A stretch of 64,000 bases of DNA, from positions 248,001 to 312,000 of the forward strand of contig NZ_JBITLV010000003.1 of assembly GCF_044465595.1 (NCBI RefSeq), written 5' to 3'. This stretch comes from Spongisporangium articulatum (GTDB taxonomy: Bacteria > Actinomycetota > Actinomycetes > Actinomycetales > Kineosporiaceae). Under the pieces are notes generated by a model. That model was not told where the DNA came from and did not search any database. It saw nothing but the letters and a program-made list of their open reading frames with translations. The position numbers and the translations under genes were made by a program. The first letter of the stretch is position 1, and the number at the start of each line of letters is the position of its first letter. This document shows positions 1 through 10,608 of this stretch, in pieces.

Positions 1-1738
1 CCTCGACCAGCGGGCGCATGTACCGGAAGAACAGCGTCAGCAGCAGCGTGCGGATGTGGGCGCCGTCGACATCGGCGTCGGTCATCAGGATGACCTTGCC
101 GTAGCGGGCCGCCTCGAGCTCGAACGTGCGCCCCGAACCGGCCCCGATCACCTGGATGATCGCCCCGCACTCGGCGTTCTTCAGCATGTCGGCGATGGAC
201 GCCTTCTGGACGTTGAGGATCTTCCCGCGGATCGGCAGCAACGCCTGGAACTCGCTGTCCCGCGCGTCCTTCGCGGTGCCGAGGGCGCTGTCCCCCTCGA
301 CGATGAACAGCTCGGAGCGCTCCACGTCCTCCGAGCGGCAGTCCTTCAGCTTGGTCGGCAGCGAGGAGGTCTCGAGCGCGTTCTTGCGGCGCTGCGTCTC
401 CTTGTGCTGGCGGGCCGTGACCCGGGTGCGCATGGCCCCGACGACCTTCTCCAGCAGCAGCGCCGACTGCGCCTTCTCGGTGCGCTTGGTCGAGGTGAGC
501 AGCGCGGTCAGCTCGCGGTCGACGACCCGGGACACGATGCCGCGCACCGCGTTCGTGCCCAGCACCTCCTTGGTCTGCCCCTCGAACTGCGGTTCCGCGA
601 GGCGGACCGTGACGACGGCCGTCAGGCCCTCGAGCACGTCGTCCTTCTCCAGCTTGTCGTCCTTGGCGCTGAACTTCAGCTTCCGCGCGTTCTCGGTGAC
701 GACGGCTCGGAACGACTTCAGCAGCGCCGCTTCGAACCCCGAGATGTGGGTGCCGCCCTTGGGCGTGGCGATGATGTTCACGAACGAGCGGACCTCGGTG
801 TCGTAGCCCGTGCCCCAGCGCAGGGCGACGTCGACCTCGCACTCGCGCTCCACGTCGGTCGGGGTCATGTGCCCCCGGCTGTCGAGGACGGGCACCGTCT
901 CGGTGAACTTGCCCGTGCCCTGCAACCGCCAGACGTCGGTGACCGGCGGGTCGGTGGCCAGGAACTCGGCGAACTCGCCGATGCCGCCCTCGTGCCGGAA
1001 CTTCTCCTCGTGCACGCCGGAGCCGTCGAGGTCGCGCTCGTCCCGCAGGACGATCTCGAGCCCGGGCACCAGGTACGTGGTCTGCCGGGCGCGGGTGACC
1101 AGCTCGTCGTACGAGAACGCCGCGTCCTTCAGGAAGATCTGCCGGTCGGCCCAGTAGCGCACCCGGGTGCCCGTGACGCCGCGCTTGGCCCGGCCGGCGA
1201 TCTCGAGCACGGACCCGTCGACGAACGGCGTGAACGTCGCCTCGGGGCCCTCGCCGGCGAACGTGCCGGGCTCACCGCGGCGGAAGCTCATCCGGTGGAC
1301 CTTCGAGCTGCGGTCGACCTCGACGTCGAGCCGGGCCGACAGCGCGTTGACGACGCTGGCGCCGACGCCGTGCAGGCCGCCCGAGGCCGTGTAGGAGCCA
1401 CCGCCGAACTTGCCGCCCGCGTGCAGCTTGGTGAAGACCACCTCGACGCCGGTCAGCCCCGTCTTCGGCTCGACGTCGACCGGGATGCCGCGCCCGTCGT
1501 CCAGCACCTCGACCGAGCCGTCGGCCCGCAGCACGACCTCGATCCGGTTGCAGAAGCCGGCCAGGGCCTCGTCGACCGAGTTGTCGATGATCTCCCACAG
1601 GCAGTGCATCAGCCCGCGCGAGTCGGTGGAGCCGATGTACATGCCGGGGCGCTTGCGGACCGCCTCGAGCCCTTCCAGCACAGACAGGTGCCGCGCCGTG
1701 TAGTCGGACGACGCGAGCTGGCTGGGTTGTACGGCCAC
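1..1738 (-). CDS. parE: Type IIA topoisomerase subunit B (ParE/GyrB family), 3' part cut by window edge
   Basis: ATPase/Toprim subunit that, with its A subunit, would relax or decatenate DNA. The first 579 codons are visible. The GTG start at 1738 follows GAGGAG about 10 nt upstream. Near the N-terminus are KRPGMYIG and the GHKL motif IIDNSVDEALAG. The Toprim motifs follow: EGDSALG near residue 477 and MTDADVDGAHIRTL near 552. The rest of the Toprim and tail domains lie beyond base 1. I call it ParE rather than GyrB because actinobacterial gyrB normally sits at oriC beside recF/gyrA, while the second paralogue sits near the principal sigma gene and a DUF7455 gene, as here. That assignment is from context, not from a diagnostic residue. 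Confidence 0.93.
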   Translation of the reverse strand, partial: MAVQPSQLASSDYTARHLSVLEGLEAVRKRPGMYIGSTDSRGLMHCLWEIIDNSVDEALAGFCNRIEVVLRADGSVEVLDDGRGIPVDVEPKTGLTGVEVVFTKLHAGGKFGGGSYTASGGLHGVGASVVNALSARLDVEVDRSSKVHRMSFRRGEPGTFAGEGPEATFTPFVDGSVLEIAGRAKRGVTGTRVRYWADRQIFLKDAAFSYDELVTRARQTTYLVPGLEIVLRDERDLDGSGVHEEKFRHEGGIGEFAEFLATDPPVTDVWRLQGTGKFTETVPVLDSRGHMTPTDVERECEVDVALRWGTGYDTEVRSFVNIIATPKGGTHISGFEAALLKSFRAVVTENARKLKFSAKDDKLEKDDVLEGLTAVVTVRLAEPQFEGQTKEVLGTNAVRGIVSRVVDRELTALLTSTKRTEKAQSALLLEKVVGAMRTRVTARQHKETQRRKNALETSSLPTKLKDCRSEDVERSELFIVEGDSALGTAKDARDSEFQALLPIRGKILNVQKASIADMLKNAECGAIIQVIGAGSGRTFELEAARYGKVILMTDADVDGAHIRTLLLTLFFRYMRPLVE

Positions 1739-1816
1739 GGGCTGAGCACTCCTCGATGGGACGTTTTGGGGGGCTGAGGGCAGATTACCTGGCAGATCGG
1801 TCAACCAGGGGTCGGC

Positions 1817-1838
1817 ACGCAGGCAACACGCAGGCAAC
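1817..1838. repeat. 11-bp tandem duplication between parE and the DUF7455 gene
   Basis: Two perfect head-to-tail copies of ACGCAGGCAAC lie in the 270-base divergent gap between parE and the DUF7455 gene. No coding capacity is evident there. The repeat may be a chance duplication or a pair of half-sites for a regulator; nothing in the sequence decides between these. Confidence 0.5.
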
Positions 1839-2008
1839 CGGACGACGGTGTCGTGCGTCTGTACGAGTGCAGGGGGTGCTCACCGAAACCACCTGTGAGT
1901 GACTACGCGGACAGCGAACGACCCGTTAACCGCGGGCCGGGAAGCGTTCGGGCTGGTTCACTGTTTCGGAAGGTGCATCACCGATGTCCGTTCCCTGAGG
2001 AGGTAACC

Positions 2009-2239
2009 ATGGCCGCAGCCATCGCCCCCGAAGCTCTGACCGCAGCCGACCGCTGCGACCGTTGCGGTGCACGGGCCTACATCCGGGTGACCCTCCCGGG
2101 TGGTGGTGAGCTCCTCTTCTGCGCTCACCACGGCCGCACGCACGCTCCCGCGTTGGAGGCCGTCGAGGCCACGATTCAGGACGAATCGTCCGAACTCGCC
2201 GAGAAGACGCCCGCCATCGCCCCCGACGGTGAGCACTGA
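2009..2239 (+). CDS. DUF7455 small protein, 76 aa
   Basis: Small conserved actinobacterial protein of unknown function. The ATG at 2009 is chosen over longer in-frame starts because a strong GAGGAGG lies 5 nt upstream. The core CDRCGARAYIRVTL and LLFCAHHGR contains three cysteines and two histidines that could bind one zinc ion as a ribbon. The family is usually found beside parE and the principal sigma factor gene, and that synteny holds here. The tail is acidic and alanine-rich. The zinc-binding role is inference. Confidence 0.9.
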   Translation: MAAAIAPEALTAADRCDRCGARAYIRVTLPGGGELLFCAHHGRTHAPALEAVEATIQDESSELAEKTPAIAPDGEH

Positions 2240-2275
2240 CCGAGCCCGCTCCGTAGACGACGCCCACCCGTACCG

Positions 2276-2752
2276 ATGACGCTCTGGACCGCCCTCGCGG
2301 CGGTGATGATCGCCGTCGGGCTGGTGGGCGTCGTCGTTCCCCTGCTGCCCGGCCTGCTACTGGTCTGGGCCGGTGTCCTGGTGTGGGCCGTCGCGCTGGG
2401 CGAGCCCGTGGGCTGGTCGGTGCTGGGCGTGGCGACCGTCCTGGTCCTGATCGGCTCGGTGGTCAAGTACCTCGTGCCCGGACGGCGGATGCAGGCGGCC
2501 GGGGTCCCCGGGCTCACGCTGTTCGCCGGGGCCGCGCTCGGCGTCATCGGCTTCTTCGTGGTCCCGATCGTCGGGCTGCCCCTCGGCTTCGTGCTGGGCG
2601 TCTACCTGGCCGAGCTGGGCCGGGTGGGGTCCGCGCAGGCCTGGCCGTCGACGGTGCAGGCCCTCAAGGCCGTGGGCCTGAGCATGCTGATCGAGTTCGT
2701 CACCGGCCTGCTGGTCACGGTCGCCTGGATCGGCGGGGTCCTCGCCAGCTGA
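2276..2752 (+). CDS. DUF456 membrane protein, 158 aa
   Basis: Integral membrane protein of unknown function. It has about five hydrophobic segments and the glycine-rich features of DUF456 (GLVGVVVPLLPGLLLVWAG near the N-terminus, IVGLPLGFVLGVYLAE in the middle). The ATG start lies 36 bases after the DUF7455 stop, so the two may be cotranscribed. It ends 3 bases before the stop of the convergent permease gene, leaving no room for an intergenic terminator. Confidence 0.88.
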   Translation: MTLWTALAAVMIAVGLVGVVVPLLPGLLLVWAGVLVWAVALGEPVGWSVLGVATVLVLIGSVVKYLVPGRRMQAAGVPGLTLFAGAALGVIGFFVVPIVGLPLGFVLGVYLAELGRVGSAQAWPSTVQALKAVGLSMLIEFVTGLLVTVAWIGGVLAS

Positions 2753-2755
2753 GGC

Positions 2756-5179
2756 TCACTCCGCCCGCAGGACGTCGGCGAGCCGCATCCGCGCCGCCCT
2801 CCGGCCCGCGGGCAGGGCCGGGAGCAGCACCAGGAGCAGGCTGCCGCCCACCACCAGACCGGTCGCGAGCGGGGCCGCGGCCGCGCGGTAGACCAGGGGC
2901 GTCACGTCGCTGACCAGGCGCCACGACATCCGCCCGACCGCGACGCCGATCGGCAGCCCGGCCGCGAGACCGACCAGCCACATCACGCCCGCCTGGAACG
3001 CGGCCACCGCGCGCACCTGGCGGCCCGTCATCCCCAACGCCCGCAGGACGGCGAACTCGCCCCGCCGGCGGCGCGCCGAGACCAGCAGGGCGTGGGCCGT
3101 CGCGGCCAGGGCCAGCAGCCCGAGGAAGCCGCCCAACGCGATCGGCAGCACCCGGAGGTTGGCCAGTTCCAGTTGCCGCGGGATCGGCACCGCCGTGTCC
3201 AGGAAGAGGAACTCGCTGGAGCGCAGGGGGGCCATCACCGAGCGCAGCCGAGCGGCCACGGCCACGGGGTCGCGGCCCGGTCGGACGGTGATCAACGCCT
3301 CGCGGTTGAGGAACGCCCGGTTCAGGCGCCAGAACCCCTCCGGGGACACCCACGCGCCCGTGTCGTACTCGTTGTAGCTGGTCTGGGGCACGAAGCCGAC
3401 CCCGCTGACGACGGCGTCGACCGTGCCCCGTTCCCCGCTGAGCCGGACCCGGCCCCCGACGTCGACGCCGAGCCGACGGGCGGTCGCCCGCCCGAGGACG
3501 ACCTGCCCGGGGTCGGTGGCCGGATCGCCACGCAGCACCGTCATGTGGGCCGGGGCCGTGGCGTAGACGGTCAGCGTGCGGTCGGCGCCCGGGGCCGAGG
3601 ACAGGGCGGGGAGCTGGACGGGCGCGAGCAGCACGTCGACGGCGGACGTGACGTCCGGGTCGGCCCGCACCACCTGCATGGCACCCGCCACGTCGGAGAT
3701 CTCGTCGTCCTCACCGAGCATCCCCAGGGCGAGCACCAGCTGGTACCCCTGCCCGAACCGTTCCGGGGCCGACCGGGCCGCATCGATCGCCGCCCCGAAC
3801 GTGACGGCCGCCGACACTCCGAGCACCCCCACCACGGCACCGGCCAGCGCGGTCCGCACCGGGGCCCGGCCCGGCCCCGGTTCGAGGGCGTGCCGGACGC
3901 CGACGGCGACCGCCAGGGGCAGCCGGGCCCGCGACGCCGCGACCGCCACCACCGATCGCCGCCCGGCCGGGTCCGGGCGCCGGGCGAGGGACAGCACGCA
4001 CGACAGCACGGACCAGCCGACGACCGCGGACCCCACCAGCAGGGTGCCGACCCCCAGCAGCAGCGGGTCGGCGTGCGGGCCGGGGTCCGGTTCCAGGGTC
4101 GCGGCCACGCCGAACGAGTTCCACGGTGACACCGCCACGGCGACCAGCAGCCCGGCGAGCGTCCCGAGCACGCCCGCGACCGCCGTCCCCAACGATCCGA
4201 CCAGAATCGCCTGCCGGTGGGCCGCGCCCAGGGCACCCAGCAGCCGGACGTCGTCCAGCAGGGCCGCCGTCTGGCGGGAGACGGCGGTGCCCACCACGAC
4301 GACCGCGGCGAGCAGCACCGACCCGGCGAGGCCGAGCGCGCAGGCCGCCTCGAACCGGGTGACGTCCCGCAGGTGCTGCAGGACCGGGGTGCGGGGGCTG
4401 ACGTCGGCGAAGCCCACCCCGGCGGCGGCCAGCTGGGCGCGGAAGGCGCCGAGGTCGGCGTCCCCGTGGACGAGGCGTACCAGGCCCCACTTCTCGCCGT
4501 CGCGGTTCGCGCCCAGCACGTTGCGCTCGTAGGTCTGGGCCAGCGCCTGGGATGGGAAAAGCCTTCCGGGCCGACCGGTCTCGTCGCGCAGCCAGGGTGA
4601 CCGGACCACGCCGACGACCCGGGTGCGCACGATCGGGCCGTCCGGCGCGGGGCGCACGGTGGTGTGTACGCCGCTGATGCCGGTGTCGACCTGGAAGTCC
4701 GAGAAGAGGCGCACGGTGACGACGTCGCCGACGTCCTGGCCGGTGTCGCGGACGAACCCCTCGGTCACCACCGCCTCGTCGGGCCGCGCCGGGTCGGCGA
4801 GCCGCCCGCGCAGGACGACGGGCCGCTCGACGGTGCGCATCGCGTCGTCGTCGAGCGGCAGGTAGGCCTGCACCGGGTCCTGCGCCGAACCGTCCACCGA
4901 GAACCCCGAGTAGCCGGGGAACGTCGACACGGCCGCGACCGAGGGCAGGTCCCGGATCATCGGCCAGTAGTCGATCTCGCCGTTGGTGTTGGTGCGCACC
5001 ACCGCGGTCGCGGGCAGGGTGCGGGCCACGAGCCGGTCGACGGCGGTGTCGGCCCGCCGGGCCGAGTCGAGCGCGGTCAGCAGCGCGCCCGTGCTCAGCG
5101 CCACCAGCACGGCGAGCAGCACCAGCTGGGCCGCCCGCCGGCGCGCGTCGAGCCGGAGCCACTGCCACGCGAGGGTCAC
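2756..5179 (-). CDS. FtsX/MacB-like ABC transporter permease, 807 aa
   Basis: Large permease of the FtsX superfamily. It has one N-terminal TM segment, a first extracytoplasmic domain, a cluster of TM segments around residues 280-400, a second TM region and extracytoplasmic domain, and three TM segments at the C-terminus. The typical cytoplasmic coupling segment RRGEFAVLRALGMTGRQV lies between the last TM helices. The GTG start at 5179 has no clear Shine-Dalgarno sequence. No ATPase gene lies on either side, which is unusual for this class. The gene follows the DUF4153/DUF4173 gene by 40 bases on the same strand, so it may end an operon that starts with a two-component system. Confidence 0.9.
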   Translation of the reverse strand: MTLAWQWLRLDARRRAAQLVLLAVLVALSTGALLTALDSARRADTAVDRLVARTLPATAVVRTNTNGEIDYWPMIRDLPSVAAVSTFPGYSGFSVDGSAQDPVQAYLPLDDDAMRTVERPVVLRGRLADPARPDEAVVTEGFVRDTGQDVGDVVTVRLFSDFQVDTGISGVHTTVRPAPDGPIVRTRVVGVVRSPWLRDETGRPGRLFPSQALAQTYERNVLGANRDGEKWGLVRLVHGDADLGAFRAQLAAAGVGFADVSPRTPVLQHLRDVTRFEAACALGLAGSVLLAAVVVVGTAVSRQTAALLDDVRLLGALGAAHRQAILVGSLGTAVAGVLGTLAGLLVAVAVSPWNSFGVAATLEPDPGPHADPLLLGVGTLLVGSAVVGWSVLSCVLSLARRPDPAGRRSVVAVAASRARLPLAVAVGVRHALEPGPGRAPVRTALAGAVVGVLGVSAAVTFGAAIDAARSAPERFGQGYQLVLALGMLGEDDEISDVAGAMQVVRADPDVTSAVDVLLAPVQLPALSSAPGADRTLTVYATAPAHMTVLRGDPATDPGQVVLGRATARRLGVDVGGRVRLSGERGTVDAVVSGVGFVPQTSYNEYDTGAWVSPEGFWRLNRAFLNREALITVRPGRDPVAVAARLRSVMAPLRSSEFLFLDTAVPIPRQLELANLRVLPIALGGFLGLLALAATAHALLVSARRRRGEFAVLRALGMTGRQVRAVAAFQAGVMWLVGLAAGLPIGVAVGRMSWRLVSDVTPLVYRAAAAPLATGLVVGGSLLLVLLPALPAGRRAARMRLADVLRAE

Positions 5180-5219
5180 GGCGCCATTCCACCGCGCCCC
5201 GCGCGTCGCGACCAGACGG

Positions 5220-6746
5220 CTAGGACGACGACCCGCCGGGTGCTAACACCCCCTGCGCGTGGTGCCGGGCCAGGTTCCAGGTACGCCACGTGTCGGGCAG
5301 CCGCTCGTACGAGTCGCGCAGGTGGGCCAGCACGAGTTGCCTTTCCGCGGGCGGCAACTCGCTCAGCGCGGGGGCGGCGTCGGCAGACAGGGCCGCCAGG
5401 TACTCGACGTCGATCGCCTCGGCCCGGTAGCCGGACTGCTCGTAGCGGTGGACGTCGGCCCGGGCCACCATCGCCTCCGGGTTCACCAGGGCCAGACACA
5501 GCAGCCCGGCCCCGGCCGAGCCGATCACCAGCCTCGGCGCGAGCCCGGTGCGGCGGGTCAGCCAGAGCACACCGAGGCCGAGAAGGGCCACCACGAGCCA
5601 GATCTCGAAGGCGGCGGCGTTCACCCGGCGGACCGTCCAGCCGTAGGCGTCGTCGTACAGCCACAGCCGGCGCAGCGCCGAGGCGGCCAGCAGCAGGATG
5701 AGCGCCAGCAACGGGCCACCGGCGGCGGCGAGCAGCCGCCGGTGCCCGGCCCCGGCCCGACCGGCCCAGGCCAGCAACGCCACCAGGATGAGCGTGACCA
5801 CCGTGAGCTGGCCGAACCCCTGGCGGGCCCGGTCGGCGTACGTCAGTCCCTCCTCGCGCAGCACCGTCTCGGCGGCGCCGCCGAACAGGGCGGTCACCTG
5901 CACGACCAGGAACAGCGCCAGGACGACGCCCGCCAGCACCAGCGGCAGCAGCCACTCGGCCGGGTGGCGGGGTTGGTCGTCCGGACCCGCCGTCGGGGCG
6001 AGCCAGCGGCGGCGGACCCGGTGGGCTCCGGCGTAGCCGCCGGCCAGGGCCAGGCCGGTCGTGACCACGAAGGTGATCGCATAGGCCGGCACCTGCCCCA
6101 CGTCCACCGACGGCCAGAGCCGGTCGACCAGGCGCGCGAAGACGACGTCCGCACTGGCCAGGAGCGCACCCACCACGAGCACCACGACGGCCCCGAGCAG
6201 AAGCCCGCGGGCCCAGGCCCGGGCCGCGCGGCCCGACGGGCGCGGCAACGACGGCACCTCCTCCTGCACCGACGTCAGCACCCAGCCGGGCGTGCGCAGG
6301 CCGGCCCAGGCGATCAACGGCCCGGCGAGCACGATCGGGGCCAGCCGGCGCACGTCGAGCTGCACGACGGCGACCAGACCCGCGGCGGCCAGCAGGCAGA
6401 GGACCGCCAGCCAGTCCGCCGCGCGCAGCGTCGGGATCAGCAGCAGGCCGGCGGCCACCGCGACCGTCGCGGCGTTGACCCGGCCGAACGGCCTGCCGTC
6501 GGCCCGTCCCCTCCGCCGGGCCGACAGCAGGCCGGGCACCGCCAGGGCGGCGGCGCTGAGCGTGACGCCGATGCCGATCCGGTCGGCGTTCGGCAGCAGG
6601 ACCGTCGCGACGCCGCCCGCCGCCACCCCGGCGATCATCACCGCCGGTCCGGCCGCCCGTCCGGCGGTGAACGGCTCCGTCACCTGGTCGACCGTGTACG
6701 CGTACCCGCTGCGGTCACCGACCCCTGTGTTCGTTCCCGTCGTCAT
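5220..6746 (-). CDS. DUF4153/DUF4173 polytopic membrane protein, 508 aa
   Basis: Multi-pass membrane protein with about 12 hydrophobic segments and a soluble C-terminal tail. The tail NPEAMVARADVHRYEQSG followed by DVEYLAALSADAAPAL is typical of the DUF4153/DUF4173 group, whose function is unknown. ATG 6746 is preferred over an upstream in-frame extension because TAGCGT lies 7 nt upstream, a -10 box placed for a leaderless transcript, and the extension would run antisense-like through the kinase gene. It starts 10 bases after the histidine kinase stop, so it can be read both from its own promoter and from the two-component operon. Confidence 0.82.
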   Translation of the reverse strand: MTTGTNTGVGDRSGYAYTVDQVTEPFTAGRAAGPAVMIAGVAAGGVATVLLPNADRIGIGVTLSAAALAVPGLLSARRRGRADGRPFGRVNAATVAVAAGLLLIPTLRAADWLAVLCLLAAAGLVAVVQLDVRRLAPIVLAGPLIAWAGLRTPGWVLTSVQEEVPSLPRPSGRAARAWARGLLLGAVVVLVVGALLASADVVFARLVDRLWPSVDVGQVPAYAITFVVTTGLALAGGYAGAHRVRRRWLAPTAGPDDQPRHPAEWLLPLVLAGVVLALFLVVQVTALFGGAAETVLREEGLTYADRARQGFGQLTVVTLILVALLAWAGRAGAGHRRLLAAAGGPLLALILLLAASALRRLWLYDDAYGWTVRRVNAAAFEIWLVVALLGLGVLWLTRRTGLAPRLVIGSAGAGLLCLALVNPEAMVARADVHRYEQSGYRAEAIDVEYLAALSADAAPALSELPPAERQLVLAHLRDSYERLPDTWRTWNLARHHAQGVLAPGGSSS

Positions 6747-6756
6747 GGGTCTGACG

Positions 6757-7899
6757 CTAGGAGGCGGCTGTGGATCTCCCGGGCGCGCGATCTGGAGATT
6801 CTGTGGAGATCGGCCGGGAGATGGGCCGGGAGATGGGCAGTTCCACCCGTACGCGGCAGCCGGGGGCGGTCGGGTCCGCCTCCTCGACCGGGACGACGGC
6901 GATCGTGCCCCCGTGCAGGGCCACCGCCCAGCGGGCGATCGCGAGGCCGAGCCCGGTGCCGCCGTCCCGCCGTCCGGGCGCCCCCGCGGCCCCCGGCAGC
7001 GGGAACTCGCCGGTCCCCCCGCGGAACCGTTCGAACACCGTCTCCCAGCGGTCGGCCGGGATGCCCGGGCCGTCATCGGTGACGTCCACGACGACGTGGG
7101 CGCGCCTCACGCGCGCCTCGACCGTGACCCGGCCGGTGGCCCCGGCGTGCCGGGCGGCGTTGTCGAGCAGGTTGAGCACGACCTGGGCGAGCCGGTGCCG
7201 GTCGGCGTCGACCGTCAGGTCCGCCGGTTCGACCCGGACGGCGATCGTCGGGCCCGGGCGGGCCAGCCGCACCTGGGCGGCCACGGACTCGGCCAGCTCG
7301 CGCACCGGCACCGGTTCGTAGCGCAGCCGCACCGCGCCGCCGTCCACCCGGGCCAGGTCGAGCAGGTCGTCGACGAGCCCGCCGAGGGCCTCGACCTGGC
7401 CCAGCAGGTCGGCGAGGGCGTCGGCGTCGGGCGGGCGGACGCCGTCCACCAGGTTCTCCAGCTGCGCGCGCAGCGCGGCGACCGGGGTACGCAGCTCGTG
7501 CGAGACGTTGCCGAGCAGCTCCCGGCGCTGGCTGTCGACGGCGGCCAGCCGCCCCGCCATGTCGGTGAACGCCCGGGCCAGTTCGCCGACCTCGTCACGG
7601 CTGCTCGCCTGGATCGGCGGCATCGGTTCGCCCTCTGCGAGTTCCCTTGTCGCCCGGGTGATCTGACGCAGCGGGGCGGTCATGCCGTGAGCCAGGACCC
7701 GGGTGATGACGAGCGAGACGACCACCGCGACGGCGAGCCCGTAGCGCACCCGCCAGCCCAGAACGACCACGCCGAACCACTCGAACGCGGCGATCAGGAA
7801 CCCCGAGGCGACGATCAGCACCCCGAGCTTCGCCTGGATCGAACGCAGCGGGTCGAGGGGGCGCAGCGCGTCCCACAGCCGGGCGAGTCGCTGCTTCAC
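6757..7899 (-). CDS. Sensor histidine kinase, 380 aa
   Basis: Membrane histidine kinase paired with the response regulator just upstream. Two TM segments (about residues 25-48 and 52-68) are separated by almost no extracellular loop, so it probably senses within the membrane or through a partner. A HAMP region follows, then HisKA with SHELRTP (His134) and HATPase_c with NLLDNAARHAG, DDGPGIP and GTGLGLAI. The start is taken as GTG 7899, preceded by AGGTGG; GTG 7908 is possible. The gene begins 10 bases after the regulator stop. The C-terminus ends in a short tandem PISR repeat. Its ligand is unknown; the membrane genes downstream are candidate partners. Confidence 0.93.
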   Translation of the reverse strand: MKQRLARLWDALRPLDPLRSIQAKLGVLIVASGFLIAAFEWFGVVVLGWRVRYGLAVAVVVSLVITRVLAHGMTAPLRQITRATRELAEGEPMPPIQASSRDEVGELARAFTDMAGRLAAVDSQRRELLGNVSHELRTPVAALRAQLENLVDGVRPPDADALADLLGQVEALGGLVDDLLDLARVDGGAVRLRYEPVPVRELAESVAAQVRLARPGPTIAVRVEPADLTVDADRHRLAQVVLNLLDNAARHAGATGRVTVEARVRRAHVVVDVTDDGPGIPADRWETVFERFRGGTGEFPLPGAAGAPGRRDGGTGLGLAIARWAVALHGGTIAVVPVEEADPTAPGCRVRVELPISRPISRPISTESPDRAPGRSTAAS

Positions 7900-7909
7900 G
7901 GTGACCACC

Positions 7910-8620
7910 TCACGGCGCCTGCTGCAGCGCGTACCCCACGCCGTGCACGGTGCGGATCCGGTCGCCACCCACCTTGCGGCGCAGCGCCTTCACATGGCTG
8001 TCCGCGGCGCGCAGGCCGCTGCCGGGGGCCGGCGCCGACGAGTCCCAGTCCCAGACGTCGGCCAGCAACTGCTCGCGGGTCACGACGTGTCCGGGCCGGC
8101 GGGCGAGGGCGTGCAGGAGGTCGAACTCGGTGCGGGTCAGGTGCACCTCGACGCCGTCGCGCTCCAGCCGCCTGGACCCGACGAACAGCCGCAGGCCGCC
8201 GCCCAGGTCGAGCGTCCCGTCGTCCACCGGGCGCCGGGCGAGTAGGGCGGCGCGCTCGACCCGGCGCAGGAGAGCGCGCACGCGGGCCACCAGTTCCCGC
8301 GGGCTGAACGGCTTGGTCAGGTAGTCGTCGGCGCCCACGCCCAGGCCGATCAGCCGGTCGGTCTCGTCGGCCCGGGCGGTGAGCATGATGACCGGCACCG
8401 GACGCTCGGCCTGGACCCGGCGGCAGACCTCGAGCCCGTCGAGCCCGGGCAGCATGACGTCCAGGACGACGGCGTCGTAGGGGGTGGCGCTCGCCCGCTC
8501 GACGGCGGACAGCCCGTCGTGCACGGCGTCGACGGCGAACCCCTCGCTGGACAGCCGCCGGGTGATGGCGTCGGCGATCACCCGGTCGTCCTCGACGACC
8601 AGGATCCGCTGCTCCCCCAC
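7910..8620 (-). CDS. OmpR/PhoB-family response regulator, 236 aa
   Basis: Transcriptional regulator of the adjacent histidine kinase. The receiver domain has acidic residues EDD at 10-12, phospho-acceptor Asp54 in VVLDVMLPG and Lys in TKPFSPREL. The C-terminal winged helix (about residues 140-233) carries TRTEFDLLHALARRPG and VDSHVKALRRK-like recognition sequence. The start is GTG 8620 with no obvious Shine-Dalgarno sequence. It begins only 16 bases after the sigA stop on the same strand, so part of its expression may come from sigA read-through. Confidence 0.95.
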   Translation of the reverse strand: MGEQRILVVEDDRVIADAITRRLSSEGFAVDAVHDGLSAVERASATPYDAVVLDVMLPGLDGLEVCRRVQAERPVPVIMLTARADETDRLIGLGVGADDYLTKPFSPRELVARVRALLRRVERAALLARRPVDDGTLDLGGGLRLFVGSRRLERDGVEVHLTRTEFDLLHALARRPGHVVTREQLLADVWDWDSSAPAPGSGLRAADSHVKALRRKVGGDRIRTVHGVGYALQQAP

Positions 8621-8636
8621 GACTACCGGGCCGGAC

Positions 8637-10379
<1,743 letters not shown>

Positions 10380-10520
10380 TGACTACCTTTCGTCGAGCAC
10401 AGCTGTTGGAGCAGATGAAAGTCGGCGCGCGGGCAGCCAGACGCAGGACTCAACGCCGGGCACGGCTCAAACATGCCCGTATTGTCGTCCGCAATCCACT
10501 GTCACACGCCGGTCAACCAT

Positions 10521-10549
10521 TCATTGTGGCACGTCCCCAGGGTTGTCAC
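10521..10549 (-). promoter_or_regulatory. Candidate sigma-70-type promoter for sigA
   Basis: On the minus strand GTGACA (10549-10544) and CAATGA (10526-10521) are separated by exactly 17 bases in the gap between the HhH-GPD gene and sigA. A second -35-like TTGACC lies just downstream (10516-10511) but lacks a convincing partner. The -10 match is partial, so this is a candidate only. Confidence 0.35.
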
Positions 10550-10608
10550 GTACCGGAGGGCCCTGTACGTGCCCTATGTCCCGCCCTACGTCCGCGTGGC
10601 CGGGCCGG

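Noticed and set aside
56..1777. Plus-strand open frame of 573 codons
   Set aside because: Antisense to parE; long empty frames on the opposite strand are expected at this GC content, and the translation has no conserved domain.
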